From assembly GCA_016182605.1 (NCBI GenBank), contig JACPGE010000070.1, forward strand, positions 36,746-100,745: 64,000 nucleotides of DNA, read 5' to 3'. The position numbers and the translations under genes were made by a program. Below, one piece after another: positions 1 through 8,782 of this stretch. Origin of the DNA: Candidatus Hydrogenedentota bacterium. Its GTDB lineage: Bacteria > Hydrogenedentota > Hydrogenedentia > Hydrogenedentales > JAEUWI01. Position 1 is the stretch's first letter. Every line of letters begins with the position of its first letter. The notes under the pieces are model-generated. The model saw nothing but the letters and a program-made list of their open reading frames with translations. It had not been told where the DNA came from and ran no database searches.

Positions 1-825
1 CACCTTGGCCAGTTCTGCCTGCACCTCATCCAGTTCCGCGAGCAGGGCCGCGTTGTCTTCGCGCACCTGCTGCAGCGCCTCGGCCATGATCAGGTTCGCC
101 TCGCGCATCCGCGCAATCTCCGCCTCCAGACCGTGAAACAACGCTGTCGCATCGGCGCCCGTATCCTGGGCTTTTGTCTGCGCCGGTTCCAACAGCCCTT
201 CGCCCTCCACCTCGGGCGCCTCCTGCTCCAAGACCTGAACCTCAATATCGTCGAACCAGGCCGTGCCTGTGCCGAGCAGCACACACCGCAACGTGAGAAA
301 ATCGGTTCCCTCGGGGATTTCCGCCGTCATGCGGATCGCCTCCCACTCCCGGTTGCCGTACATGGGCGTTTCCGCGCTGGTCGTATGCGTCTTCAGCACG
401 CCCCACGGCGCGCGCCGCCAGCATTGGAGCCACAATGCGGCCTCCGTGGCGCCCTCGGTCTTTATCCAGCCTGAAACCTGCAGCGTCTGCCCGGCCATTT
501 CCGCCACGATGTTCTGGCTCCAGTTGTTTACCGGCTCCTTCGCGTAGGGCGTGGGCGTGTGCAGCATAACACTGAACTGGCCGCCATGGGCGGTTGAAGA
601 GTAGGTACCCGAAGCGCCCTGGGCAGGGGAGACAAAAACTTTCCACTGATCCGGTTGATCGACCGTGAGCGACTCGAAATCTCCGTTGACCACCAAGTTG
701 TCTTCCGCGTACGCGGCGCCCGCAAGCACAAGAGCGAGGCACAACACGGCCCGGACGCAGCGAATGCCTGCCTGGAGCCCGGCGCTACCGGCTGCCCAGC
801 GAGTTGTGAAGCCCGGAAAACTCAC
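1..825 (-). CDS. Secreted protein with jelly-roll-like domain and coiled coil (C-terminus outside window)
   Basis: The open frame has no stop from the GTG at 825 to the window edge (275 codons). A GGGAGG ribosome site precedes it by about 10 bases, and it starts 4 bases after the pilT stop, so it is probably co-transcribed with pilT. The N-terminus holds a signal peptide (hydrophobic run ending AGAAYA, cut before EDN). It is followed by NLVVNGDFES and a FDDIEV strand near residue 190, the pattern of carbohydrate-binding/jelly-roll domains. From about residue 225 the sequence is a Leu/Glu/Ala coiled coil. I do not recognise the family. A function in the envelope or pilus is only suggested by its position after pilT. 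Confidence 0.7.
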   Translation of the reverse strand, partial: MSFPGFTTRWAAGSAGLQAGIRCVRAVLCLALVLAGAAYAEDNLVVNGDFESLTVDQPDQWKVFVSPAQGASGTYSSTAHGGQFSVMLHTPTPYAKEPVNNWSQNIVAEMAGQTLQVSGWIKTEGATEAALWLQCWRRAPWGVLKTHTTSAETPMYGNREWEAIRMTAEIPEGTDFLTLRCVLLGTGTAWFDDIEVQVLEQEAPEVEGEGLLEPAQTKAQDTGADATALFHGLEAEIARMREANLIMAEALQQVREDNAALLAELDEVQAELAKV

Positions 826-829
826 CCAA

Positions 830-1918
830 TCAGGCGCCTCCCTTGCCCATGCCTTGCATGCGCAGCTTCAAGTCCTTGGCGCTTGTGGCATATCCCAGCG
901 CGATTTCCGCGGTGATCGTGCCCGCCTTCCAATGATCGAAAAGCGCCATATCGAAGGTCTGCATGCCCCACTGATCCTTGCCCTCTTCGATCAAGCTCAC
1001 AATGTCTTTGAAGGCCTTGCCCTTTTCGATGAACTCGCGCACCGTGCGCGTCCCCATGAGAATCTCCGCCGCCACGGTCCGGCCCGTGCCGGCGGCCAGG
1101 GGTACGATGCGTTGCGAGATGACCCCGCGCAGCACGCTCGCCAATTGCTTGCGGATCTGGATCTGCTGGTGCGGCTCGAAGAAGTCCAGGATACGGTTCA
1201 GGGTTTCCACGGCGTCCACCGTGTGCAGGGTCGAGAATACGAGGTGGCCCGTTTCCGCCGAGGCCAGCGCCGTCCGCACGGTCTCCGCGTCGCGCATTTC
1301 CCCGATGAGAATCACGTCCGGGTCCTGGCGCAATGCCCCGCGCAACGCGTTCGCAAAAGAGAGGGTGTCGTGCCCGACTTCGCGCTGCGTCACAATGCCC
1401 ATCTTGTCGGAGTGCGCAAATTCCAAAGGGTCTTCCACCGTCACGATATGCACCGGGCGGTAGGTGTTGATGGCGTCGATCAGCGCGGCGAGCGAGGTGG
1501 ATTTGCCGCTCCCCGTAGGCCCCGTCACCAGCACCAGACCGTTTTTGAGCACGCAAAGCTTTTTCAACACGCCGGGAAGCTGCAGCTCGTCGATGGTCTT
1601 GATCACCAGCGGGATGAGACGCAGCACGATGCGCGTGTCCCCATCGTCGCGGCATACGTTGACGCGGAACCGGGCTATGTCTTCAAACATGAAGGAATTG
1701 TCGAGTTCCATCACTTTTTGAAATTTCGTGATATCCTGCGCATCCGCCAGATCGCGAAGGTAGGTTTGCATGTCCTCCTCCTGCAGCGCCGGCTGGCCCT
1801 CGATGCGCCTCAGATCGCCGTCGATCCGCAGGATCGGCGGATTGTCCACCTTCAGGTGAATGTCGGAAGCGTTCTTGTCCCGCGCTTCGAGCATCAAGTC
1901 GTGCATGGTCATCGCCAT
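830..1918 (-). CDS. pilT: Type IV pilus retraction ATPase PilT
   Basis: 362 residues, full length for PilT. The protein is the hexameric cytoplasmic ATPase that depolymerises type IV pili for twitching. Visible features are the PAS-like N-terminal domain (SDIHLKV), Walker A GPTGSGKS near residue 135, the Asp box (VTVEDPLEF), Walker B with LIGEMRD, and the His box (FSTLHTVDAVET). An AAGGAG site lies 10 bases upstream of the ATG. The gene is followed immediately by a secreted protein gene. Pilin-like genes lie elsewhere in the window (35.6 and 39.5 kb), so the pilus genes are scattered. PilU or another PilT paralogue cannot be excluded, but the motif set is typical of PilT. Confidence 0.95.
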   Translation of the reverse strand: MAMTMHDLMLEARDKNASDIHLKVDNPPILRIDGDLRRIEGQPALQEEDMQTYLRDLADAQDITKFQKVMELDNSFMFEDIARFRVNVCRDDGDTRIVLRLIPLVIKTIDELQLPGVLKKLCVLKNGLVLVTGPTGSGKSTSLAALIDAINTYRPVHIVTVEDPLEFAHSDKMGIVTQREVGHDTLSFANALRGALRQDPDVILIGEMRDAETVRTALASAETGHLVFSTLHTVDAVETLNRILDFFEPHQQIQIRKQLASVLRGVISQRIVPLAAGTGRTVAAEILMGTRTVREFIEKGKAFKDIVSLIEEGKDQWGMQTFDMALFDHWKAGTITAEIALGYATSAKDLKLRMQGMGKGGA

Positions 1919-2008
1919 GATCCGCGTTCTCCTTCTTCAGCACATCCCTTCAACCCGGGCACATATCCCGCCCCGCCAGCATACTCCGCCCCGCCGCCCG
2001 CCGCAAAC

Positions 2009-2842
2009 TCACTCCGTGCCGCCTGCACGCGGGTAGGGGCTGATCCCCTCATCCAAGGATTTTTCATAGTCTTCCGACATCAGTGCCCGGCTGCCAAGCA
2101 GTTGCAGCATCGGGTTGGACTGTTTCCCGCAAAATCCAAGTGAATTGTGGCGCCGCCAGCCTTCCGCGTTCTTGAACGCAAAGGACCAGCGCCCCACCTC
2201 CCGCGACATCTCCTCCATCGTGTCCAGGTAACTGTCGATGCCCTGGGTCTTGTCGAGCCACTGCTTCTGGCTCTTGTGGCTCGCCAGCGCCTTCTTCTTC
2301 TCTTCCACCACCGCCGAAATGTCCACAAACATCTCCGGCTGTACCGCCCGCCCAAGACCATCCCGCAGCCCGTACGGCAGCGCGTGGTAGAGCGTCACAT
2401 CTTCATAATAGGGGTTGCGCGGCGGCACCGTGATGTAGTTCGGCATGGCCCGCACAAAGGCCGCCGTAACGGAAATGCGGCAGGCAATCATGTGATCTTC
2501 CATGTAGTCTTCCGGGGAATGGATCAGCAGGATGCTGGGCCGCACCTGGCGCACCACGCTCGCCACCTTCTCGATATACTCCGGACGGTAAACCAGCTCG
2601 ACATCGTTGCAGATGGGCGGGTGCAGTTCCGCATGCAGGCGGCGCGCGGCTTCCTGCGCCTCGTCCTGCCGCCGCTGGGCGATCATCTTCGGGCTTTCCG
2701 TCTGCGATCCCAGGCAGCCGTTGCACAGGTTCATCATATGCAGATCGCAGCCCAGTTGATGGAGCAGAACCATCGTGCCTGCCATCATGAACTCAATATC
2801 ATCGGGATGCGCGGCAATGGCCAAAACTATGGGTTTACTCAT
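2009..2842 (-). CDS. PIG-L family N-acetylhexosamine deacetylase-like protein
   Basis: 277 residues. The first strand ends in AAHPDDIE, the zinc-binding His-x-Asp-Asp motif of the PIG-L/LmbE family, with a further metal-ligand region around SPEDYMEDH. Family members deacetylate GlcNAc-linked substrates or related amides; the substrate here is unknown. I take the ATG at 2842 (MSKPIVL) as the start because GGAG lies 12 bases upstream. An in-frame ATG at 2875 would add an unconserved leader. There is no signal peptide, so it should be cytoplasmic. A second, only distantly similar PIG-L gene lies at 22930-23727. Confidence 0.85.
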   Translation of the reverse strand: MSKPIVLAIAAHPDDIEFMMAGTMVLLHQLGCDLHMMNLCNGCLGSQTESPKMIAQRRQDEAQEAARRLHAELHPPICNDVELVYRPEYIEKVASVVRQVRPSILLIHSPEDYMEDHMIACRISVTAAFVRAMPNYITVPPRNPYYEDVTLYHALPYGLRDGLGRAVQPEMFVDISAVVEEKKKALASHKSQKQWLDKTQGIDSYLDTMEEMSREVGRWSFAFKNAEGWRRHNSLGFCGKQSNPMLQLLGSRALMSEDYEKSLDEGISPYPRAGGTE

Positions 2843-3081
2843 GGGGATATCGTGCTCCTCTCCACACGCCCGCATGACTACCCGGGGCGCGGGATACCCC
2901 TATGTGTACCACGCGAGCCCCCGGCACAGTCAATGTTTGGCTGAAGATCGGGCAAAATGGGTGAAATGGAAGCTAAACATGCCGTAAAACCAGATACGAA
3001 TGCTAAGGAGACCCTTGTCACACGGCCAGCGGCTGGCAGCGCTTGGCGCCAGCTTGTAAATCTACTACACCAGGGTCCGCA

Positions 3082-3111
3082 TTGACTGGCGCGGGAGTGG
3101 TTCGCTACGCT
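3082..3111 (+). promoter_or_regulatory. Candidate sigma70 promoter for the lipoprotein-sulfatase pair
   Basis: TTGACT (-35), 18-base spacer, TACGCT (-10), in the divergent gap between the PIG-L gene and the lipoprotein gene. The -35 is close to consensus and the -10 is weak. Confidence 0.35.
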
Positions 3112-3195
3112 AGAGCGGAATGATTGCGGCGCCTGTAACCCTCCTTGGGGCGGGCACGTTATCTCATAGCCGGAACTGCTGGAGAATCCCATCTT

Positions 3196-3633
3196 ATGAA
3201 AAGCTTGGCGCCATATTTGGCCCTGCTCAGCGTGACCCTGATACTTGGCGGCTGCAACACCCTGGCCAGTGCCCCCGAATTCCGGGGCGCCAAGATCAGT
3301 CCAGACCAACTGTACCCCGGTGATTCGGCCCTGATTACCGTGGAGGTGAAGGATCGCGAGGCCATTATCCAGCGTATCGAGGGTGTGGTGAAGGAGGATC
3401 CGCGGATTACGTTCAAACTGCGCGACGATGGCGTGGATCCCGATGAGAAGGCCGGGGATGGCATCTGGACCTTGCGGGTAGACGTGCCGCCCGTGGCGCC
3501 CTCCGGGGAGTTTCTCCTGGAGTTCACGGCCTATTCCTCCGGCGGCTACCCCGTGGAAGTGCACGACGCGAACAAGAACGTCGTGCCCCTGAAGGATTCG
3601 CTTCCGATCGTCATCCAATACAAAGAGCAGTGA
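3196..3633 (+). CDS. Small lipoprotein with an Ig-like/FN3-like domain
   Basis: 145 residues. The N-terminus (MKSLAPYLALL...) is a lipoprotein signal with lipobox LGGC, so the mature protein should be anchored through Cys in the envelope. The rest alternates short strands (SALITVEV, ITFKLRDDG, GIWTLRVDV, FLLEFTAYS) and reads as one beta-sandwich of the type often found next to surface enzymes. The start at 3196 is preceded by GGAGA. The stop is 2 bases before the sulfatase-like start, so the two are probably translated from one mRNA. No specific family is recognised. Confidence 0.75.
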   Translation: MKSLAPYLALLSVTLILGGCNTLASAPEFRGAKISPDQLYPGDSALITVEVKDREAIIQRIEGVVKEDPRITFKLRDDGVDPDEKAGDGIWTLRVDVPPVAPSGEFLLEFTAYSSGGYPVEVHDANKNVVPLKDSLPIVIQYKEQ

Positions 3634-3635
3634 CC

Positions 3636-4934
3636 ATGCGTTGTTTCTGGATTTTTCTGGCCGTGGCCCTCGCCGCGGCCTTTTCCACTTGGGCACAGCC
3701 AGACGCGCCGCACCCCAATGTGTTGCTGCTCAGCGTGGACACCCTGCGCGCGGATCGCCTGGGCTGTTATGGCCACCCCCTGCCCACAAGCCCAAATCTC
3801 GACCGGCTCGCGAGCGAGGGAATACGGTTTGAAAACATGATCTGTGAGATTCCCCTCACCAACCCGTCATTCGGCGCCATGCTCTCGTCCCGCTACCCGC
3901 GCGCCACGGGGACCACGCGCAACGGCCTGCCCATGCCCGGGGCCCTGCCCCTGGCGACGGAGCGCTTTCAGGCCGCGGGTTACGCCACCTTTAGTGTGCA
4001 GAGCAACTGGACATTGAAGAAGAAATTGTCGGGTCTGGATCGGGGCTTCGATACCTATGATGATGGTTTTCACGAGAAACGCTGGGGCTTCCTCAAGCCG
4101 GAGCGCGGCGGCAAACAGGTGACCGACCGGGCATTGGCTTTGCTGGCGGAACAACGCCCGGATCGCCCTTTTTTTGCTTGGGTCCACTACTCCGATCCCC
4201 ATGCGCCCTACGAGCTGCACAAAGACTTCAATGTGCACCAGAAGAAGACATGGCGCCTGAACAAGGAGGAGAAGGTACGCGCCCGCTACGACTCGGAGGT
4301 GGCCTTCACCGATGCCCAGATCGGCCGCCTGCTTCAGGCGCTGCCGGAGAACACCTACGTGGTCTTTGTGGGCGATCATGGCGAAAGCCTCTATGAACAC
4401 GACTATCTCGGCCACGGCCGCCGCGTTCACCAGACCAACCTGCACGTGCCCCTCATTCTCCACGGACCGGGGATCGAAGCCGCACGCAGCAGCCTGCCGG
4501 TGCGCGGTGTGGACGTGGGGCCGACGCTGCTGGCCCTGGCAGGGCTGGAGCCCCTCCCGGACGCCTCCGGCCTGCCGGTCTTGTCGGGCGCCATCGCACC
4601 CGATCGTGTGCGCGTGGTGGAGACCTACGGCGGCGCCGTGCCGAATCTGCCGGGGGCGAAGGCGCTTATGGCGGGAGCCGGGGCCATGCGGCAAGCAGTA
4701 CTATCGAACGGCTGGAAATTGATCGCCGACGGCCGCAAGGAACAGCTTTTTCACCTGCCGCAAGACCCGGGGGAATTGACGGACCTGCACGTACAGGAAG
4801 CCGCCCAGACAGAACGGTTGCGGGGCTTGCTGACCGCCTGGGACCAGGCCGTGGTTCCGGTGAAGGGGGGCGATGGCGCCGCACTCACCCAGGATGACGT
4901 GGATGCCCTGCGCAGTCTGGGATACGTCGAGTAG
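3636..4934 (+). CDS. Exported sulfatase/alkaline-phosphatase superfamily hydrolase
   Basis: 432 residues with a signal peptide ending near AFSTWA. The metal site is visible as LLSVDTLRAD (Asp about 35) and FVGDHGES, with further ligands in GHGRRVHQ. At the nucleophile position, true sulfatases have C/S-x-P-S-R, the Cys or Ser becoming formylglycine. Here the motif reads T-N-P-S-F (Thr about 75), so formylglycine cannot form. Thr at this place is known in LtaS-type phosphotransferases and in other sulfatase-fold proteins. The enzyme may therefore act on phosphodiesters or phosphonates rather than sulfate esters; that is inference. It lies 2 bases after the lipoprotein gene. Confidence 0.85.
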   Translation: MRCFWIFLAVALAAAFSTWAQPDAPHPNVLLLSVDTLRADRLGCYGHPLPTSPNLDRLASEGIRFENMICEIPLTNPSFGAMLSSRYPRATGTTRNGLPMPGALPLATERFQAAGYATFSVQSNWTLKKKLSGLDRGFDTYDDGFHEKRWGFLKPERGGKQVTDRALALLAEQRPDRPFFAWVHYSDPHAPYELHKDFNVHQKKTWRLNKEEKVRARYDSEVAFTDAQIGRLLQALPENTYVVFVGDHGESLYEHDYLGHGRRVHQTNLHVPLILHGPGIEAARSSLPVRGVDVGPTLLALAGLEPLPDASGLPVLSGAIAPDRVRVVETYGGAVPNLPGAKALMAGAGAMRQAVLSNGWKLIADGRKEQLFHLPQDPGELTDLHVQEAAQTERLRGLLTAWDQAVVPVKGGDGAALTQDDVDALRSLGYVE

Positions 4935-4940
4935 CCCCGC

Positions 4941-5948
4941 CTACTTCTTGGCCTTGGCGCCGCCCATCATGGTGACGAAGAGGCGCAAGAGCCGCGGATC
5001 GAGTTCGTGGCGCATTTCACCATTCATGATTTTCAGCGCGTCAAAGGTGTTGCGCGCCTTCTGGTGGTGCCGGTCCGTGGTCAGCGCGTCGAAAACATCT
5101 GCGATGGTGACCATGCGCACGAAGACCGATATCTGATCGCCTTCCAGATGATCGGGATACCCCGTGCCATCGAGTTTCTCATGGTGGTGGTTGATGATGT
5201 CGAGCGCGATTTCACCAAGCGATCCCGATTTTTGCACCAGCACCAGGCCCTTTTTCGCGTGCTCCTGCACCTGGCGCCACTCGTCGGCGTTCAACGAATC
5301 CCGCTTGTTCACCAGTTCCGGATCCAGGGCGCTTTTCCCCACGTCGTGCAGCAGCGCGCCGTTGGCGATCTCCCGCAGCGTCGCCTTGTCGCGATGCCCC
5401 GCCTCCATGGCCAGCGCCACACTGTAGGCCACCACGTTCACACTGTGCGTGTAGAGATAATAGTCGCAGGAGATGGTTCGGAGCAGATGCTCCAGGAGAA
5501 AGTCGTCCCGCGACATGAAGTCCACCGTGTGGCCCACGATTTTTTTTCCGTGCTCGATATGCTCCCGCGATGAGGGATTGCCCAGCACATCCTCCACCAC
5601 GGCCTGCGCGGAGTCGTAGAGGATGACCGATTTGTCGCGCACCGTGAGGTGCTTGTCGTCCAGAATCTGGTACAGGTGCTCCGCCAGATAGCGGCTGTAG
5701 GCCGAACGCTCTTCGTCTCGAATGAAGAGCTGGCGCACCCGGTTCTCGCGAAGCCTGTCCAGCGCCGCCTGGCCAAAGGTCACGTTCTTTTCACAGTAGA
5801 GCACGAAGGGCTGATCGATGCTCGGCCGGAAATACAGGCTGAAGCGGGGCACACTGTCAATGCGCAACGACGCCAACTGGATCGGAAAGAAGCGTTTCCC
5901 GCCCTGGAGTATGGGCTCCTGGCTCACAGGCGATTGGGGTGAAGCCAC
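4941..5948 (-). CDS. HD-GYP domain protein (c-di-GMP phosphodiesterase family)
   Basis: 335 residues from a GTG start with AAGGA 8 bases upstream. An N-terminal region of about 130 residues has no recognised domain. The HD-GYP domain follows, with HDVGK and then NHHHEKLDGTGYP. These are the metal and GYP signature residues of enzymes that hydrolyse cyclic di-GMP, and all appear intact. It follows RNase G by 51 bases on the same strand, at the end of the elongasome operon. It may be co-transcribed and link second-messenger turnover to envelope growth; this is inference from position. There is no receiver domain or membrane segment. Confidence 0.92.
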   Translation of the reverse strand: MASPQSPVSQEPILQGGKRFFPIQLASLRIDSVPRFSLYFRPSIDQPFVLYCEKNVTFGQAALDRLRENRVRQLFIRDEERSAYSRYLAEHLYQILDDKHLTVRDKSVILYDSAQAVVEDVLGNPSSREHIEHGKKIVGHTVDFMSRDDFLLEHLLRTISCDYYLYTHSVNVVAYSVALAMEAGHRDKATLREIANGALLHDVGKSALDPELVNKRDSLNADEWRQVQEHAKKGLVLVQKSGSLGEIALDIINHHHEKLDGTGYPDHLEGDQISVFVRMVTIADVFDALTTDRHHQKARNTFDALKIMNGEMRHELDPRLLRLFVTMMGGAKAKK

Positions 5949-5999
5949 CGTTTCAGTCCTTCGTTCCGTTGGCGGACGCCACAGTTCCGGCGAAAGCGA

Positions 6000-7520
6000 T
6001 CATGAGGTGATCTCTTTGCGGGTGCGTACGCGAAGCATCTTGATGTCATGAATGTGAAAATCCGAGACCGACTCAATGAGAATCTCGCGCTCGAACTTCT
6101 GGGCAATATCATCGAGCAGGGCTTTGTTTTCCATGCGCAGGCGGCGTGCCACGTCGGGGTGCACTTGTAGAATGATCTGCTTCTCCTTGGAAATGCAGAA
6201 CAGGCTCTGGAGCTGCCGCAGCGTGTCGAAGGTCACCGTGGTCACCGAGCGCACCACGCCGCTGCCTTCGCAATAGGGGCAGGGCTGGGAGAGGGCCTTC
6301 ACTATATTGTGTTTCACGCGCTTGCGCGTCATCTCGATAAGACCCAGCTCGCTCACTTCGGAAATGGATGTCCTCGCGCGGTCGTGCCTGAGGCTCTCTT
6401 CAAGACGCTGAATCAGCTTGCGCTTGTTCCGCTCCACCTGCATGTCGATAAAGTCGCACACGATGATGCCGCCCATGTCGCGCAGCCGCACCTGCCGCGC
6501 AATCTCTTCGGCCGCCTCCATGTTCGTGTGAAAGACCGTGTCTTCAAGCTGTTTCTTGCCCGTGAACTTCCCCGTGTTCACGTCGATCGCGATGAGCGCC
6601 TCGGTCTGATCGATGCAGATATAACCGCCGCTCTTCAGGTTCACCTTGCGGCGGAGCGCCTTCGTGATCTCGTTCTCAATGCCCATCTTGTCGTATATGG
6701 GGCGCTTGAGCTTGTACAGGCGCACCTTCTTCTCGAGCCCAGGCTCGAAGGTCTCCAGAAAACTGACGATCCGGCCGTAACTCGTTTCGTCGTCCACCAC
6801 CAGCTTGTCGATGTCCGAGGTAAACTGATCGCGCACACAGCGCAGCACGGGCCCCATGTCTTCGCGCAGCAGTCCGGGCCGGGTCAATGTCTCGTACTTG
6901 TCCTTCACCTTGTCCCACACGCGGGAGAGGTAGCGCGCATCGGCCTGGAAGTCCGCCTTCTTGCAGCCTTCTCCCGCGGTACGGGTGATGAGGCCCACGC
7001 CCTTCGGGCGCACGCTGCGCAGTATCTTCTTGAGCCGGTCGCGTTCTTCTTCGGATTCAATCTTCCGCGACACGCCCAGGGAACTTGTGGTGGGCATGAG
7101 CACGGTATAGCGCCCGGGAATGGTGATAAAGTTGGTGAGCCGCGGCCCCTTCGTGCCCAACTGGTCTTTCACCACCTGCACCATGATGTACTGATTCACC
7201 TTGAGCATGGTTTCGATGGGTTGCTGGCGCGCGCGCTGTGCGCGGGTGCGGGCGCGCGGGGCGCCGTCTTCCAGCGTGATGTCGCCCGTGCCTTCCGCGC
7301 CGGCAATATCGGAAACGTAAAGAAACCCGTTCTTTTCAAAACCAATATCGACAAATGCGGCCTGGATGCCGGGAATCACCGAGTCGACGCGGCCTTTGTA
7401 GATATTGCCTACAATACTGCGATCTTCTTCGCGCTCGATGATGAGTTCCGCGAGCCGCTTGTCCTCCAGGAGGGCAATGCGGGTTTCCTGCGGATTGACG
7501 TTTATGACAAATTCTTTCAT
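6000..7520 (-). CDS. rng: Ribonuclease G/E family
   Basis: 506 residues, the size of RNase G (no long C-terminal scaffold as in RNase E). The S1 domain is seen near residues 35-125 (GNIYKGRVDSVIPGIQAAFV). The catalytic DNase I-like part follows (ALIAIDVNTG and GGIIVCDFIDM, carrying the two metal-binding Asp residues), then the Zn-link PCPYCEGSG. It processes rRNA and decays mRNA. An AAGGA site precedes the ATG at 7520. The open frame extends upstream into rodA but without a ribosome site. It sits directly after rodA, as in several bacteria where rng follows the mre/rod genes. Confidence 0.95.
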   Translation of the reverse strand: MKEFVINVNPQETRIALLEDKRLAELIIEREEDRSIVGNIYKGRVDSVIPGIQAAFVDIGFEKNGFLYVSDIAGAEGTGDITLEDGAPRARTRAQRARQQPIETMLKVNQYIMVQVVKDQLGTKGPRLTNFITIPGRYTVLMPTTSSLGVSRKIESEEERDRLKKILRSVRPKGVGLITRTAGEGCKKADFQADARYLSRVWDKVKDKYETLTRPGLLREDMGPVLRCVRDQFTSDIDKLVVDDETSYGRIVSFLETFEPGLEKKVRLYKLKRPIYDKMGIENEITKALRRKVNLKSGGYICIDQTEALIAIDVNTGKFTGKKQLEDTVFHTNMEAAEEIARQVRLRDMGGIIVCDFIDMQVERNKRKLIQRLEESLRHDRARTSISEVSELGLIEMTRKRVKHNIVKALSQPCPYCEGSGVVRSVTTVTFDTLRQLQSLFCISKEKQIILQVHPDVARRLRMENKALLDDIAQKFEREILIESVSDFHIHDIKMLRVRTRKEITS

Positions 7521-7542
7521 GGTATCCTTGGTGTACAGGTGC

Positions 7543-8778
7543 TTATCGCACGAGAATTCTGCGCCGCATGGGCACACTGAGGAGAATCCCCACACAGGCC
7601 ATCGTGGTCATGTAGAAGGATCCCCCGTAACTTAGAAAGGGCAGCGGTATGCCGGTGACCGGCATCAGCCCAACGGTAATGGCAATGTTGACGAAGACGT
7701 GGAAACACAATATGGTCACAATCCCCGCGGCCAGGAGGGTGCCCATCATATCCGGACAATCCCGGGCGAACATGAGCCCGCGCAGCAGAAAGGCCGCAAA
7801 CAGCCCGATTACGATGGCCCCACCGAGGAATCCCCGTTCTTCCGCCAGATGCGAAAAAATGAAATCGGTGTGGTACTCCGGAAGGTAGTTTAACCGGGTC
7901 TGCGTTCCTTTTAAATAGCCTTTTCCGGAGAGGCCCCCGCTGCCCACGGCAACCTTGCTCTGAATCGTTTGCCAGGCCCCGCCCTTCGGATCCGCTTCCG
8001 GGTTCAAGAAGGTGTAGATACGCATCTTCTGATGGTAGTACAACTCGTAGAACGGCTTTGGCGGCGGCATCTCCTCCGGATGCGCCTCATAGTAGGTGGC
8101 AGACTTCGGCTTGTCTTCCACCGGATCGAAGCCGTGCAATTGATACCACGCAAACGGCACCACGCACAGCCCCGCCAGGATCACCAGCGACAGGTGCCAG
8201 AGGCGGCAGCCGGCCACAAAGAGCATGACCAGCGTCAATGGCCCGAGGCACGCCGCCGTACCCAGATTGGGCTGCTTCAGAATCAGCAGCATGGGCACCG
8301 CCATGATCAGGAACGTGGCCGCGAACCAGTGAAAACGGCGGATGCGCATGCCCAGCTTGGTGAGGTACCACGCAAGCACGTAGACCATCACCACCTTGGT
8401 CACTTCCGATGGCTGGATGCGGATTGGCCCCAGGACCAGCCAGCGCTCACTGCCGTTGACCACGCTGGCAAAGAACAACACGGCCACCAGCATCCCCACG
8501 GCCACCACGAACATGGCTGGCGCCAAACTCACCAGCACCCGGTAGTCCATCGAGATGATGGCCGCGGCAATGGCGGCACCCGCGAAGAAGAACATGATCT
8601 GCTTGTAGAAATGCGCGTAGGTGTCGGAGGGCTCCGCACTGTACATGGTGACCCAGCCAATGCTTACCAACATCATTACGAAGACCGGCATCAAAAAGTC
8701 GATGCTCAGTACATTGCGTGGATTGATAATCCGTACCGACGCATTCTGTACGGTCATGTCCCGCGCTGAAATCGCCAT
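7543..8778 (-). CDS. rodA: Rod-shape SEDS glycosyltransferase RodA
   Basis: 411 residues with about 10 membrane segments. Typical SEDS sequences are visible: NGSERWLVLGPIRIQPSEV in the first third, AVGSGGLSGKGYLKGTQT, and the C-terminal GLMPVTGIPLPFLSYGG. RodA polymerises lipid II into glycan strands together with PBP2 and MreBCD in the inner membrane. The central loop (residues about 210-250, rich in Pro, Lys and Glu) carries the large periplasmic segment. The start at 8778 has GGAGGGGAG upstream and lies 4 bases after the PBP2 stop. Confidence 0.97.
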   Translation of the reverse strand: MAISARDMTVQNASVRIINPRNVLSIDFLMPVFVMMLVSIGWVTMYSAEPSDTYAHFYKQIMFFFAGAAIAAAIISMDYRVLVSLAPAMFVVAVGMLVAVLFFASVVNGSERWLVLGPIRIQPSEVTKVVMVYVLAWYLTKLGMRIRRFHWFAATFLIMAVPMLLILKQPNLGTAACLGPLTLVMLFVAGCRLWHLSLVILAGLCVVPFAWYQLHGFDPVEDKPKSATYYEAHPEEMPPPKPFYELYYHQKMRIYTFLNPEADPKGGAWQTIQSKVAVGSGGLSGKGYLKGTQTRLNYLPEYHTDFIFSHLAEERGFLGGAIVIGLFAAFLLRGLMFARDCPDMMGTLLAAGIVTILCFHVFVNIAITVGLMPVTGIPLPFLSYGGSFYMTTMACVGILLSVPMRRRILVR

Positions 8779-8782
8779 GGTC

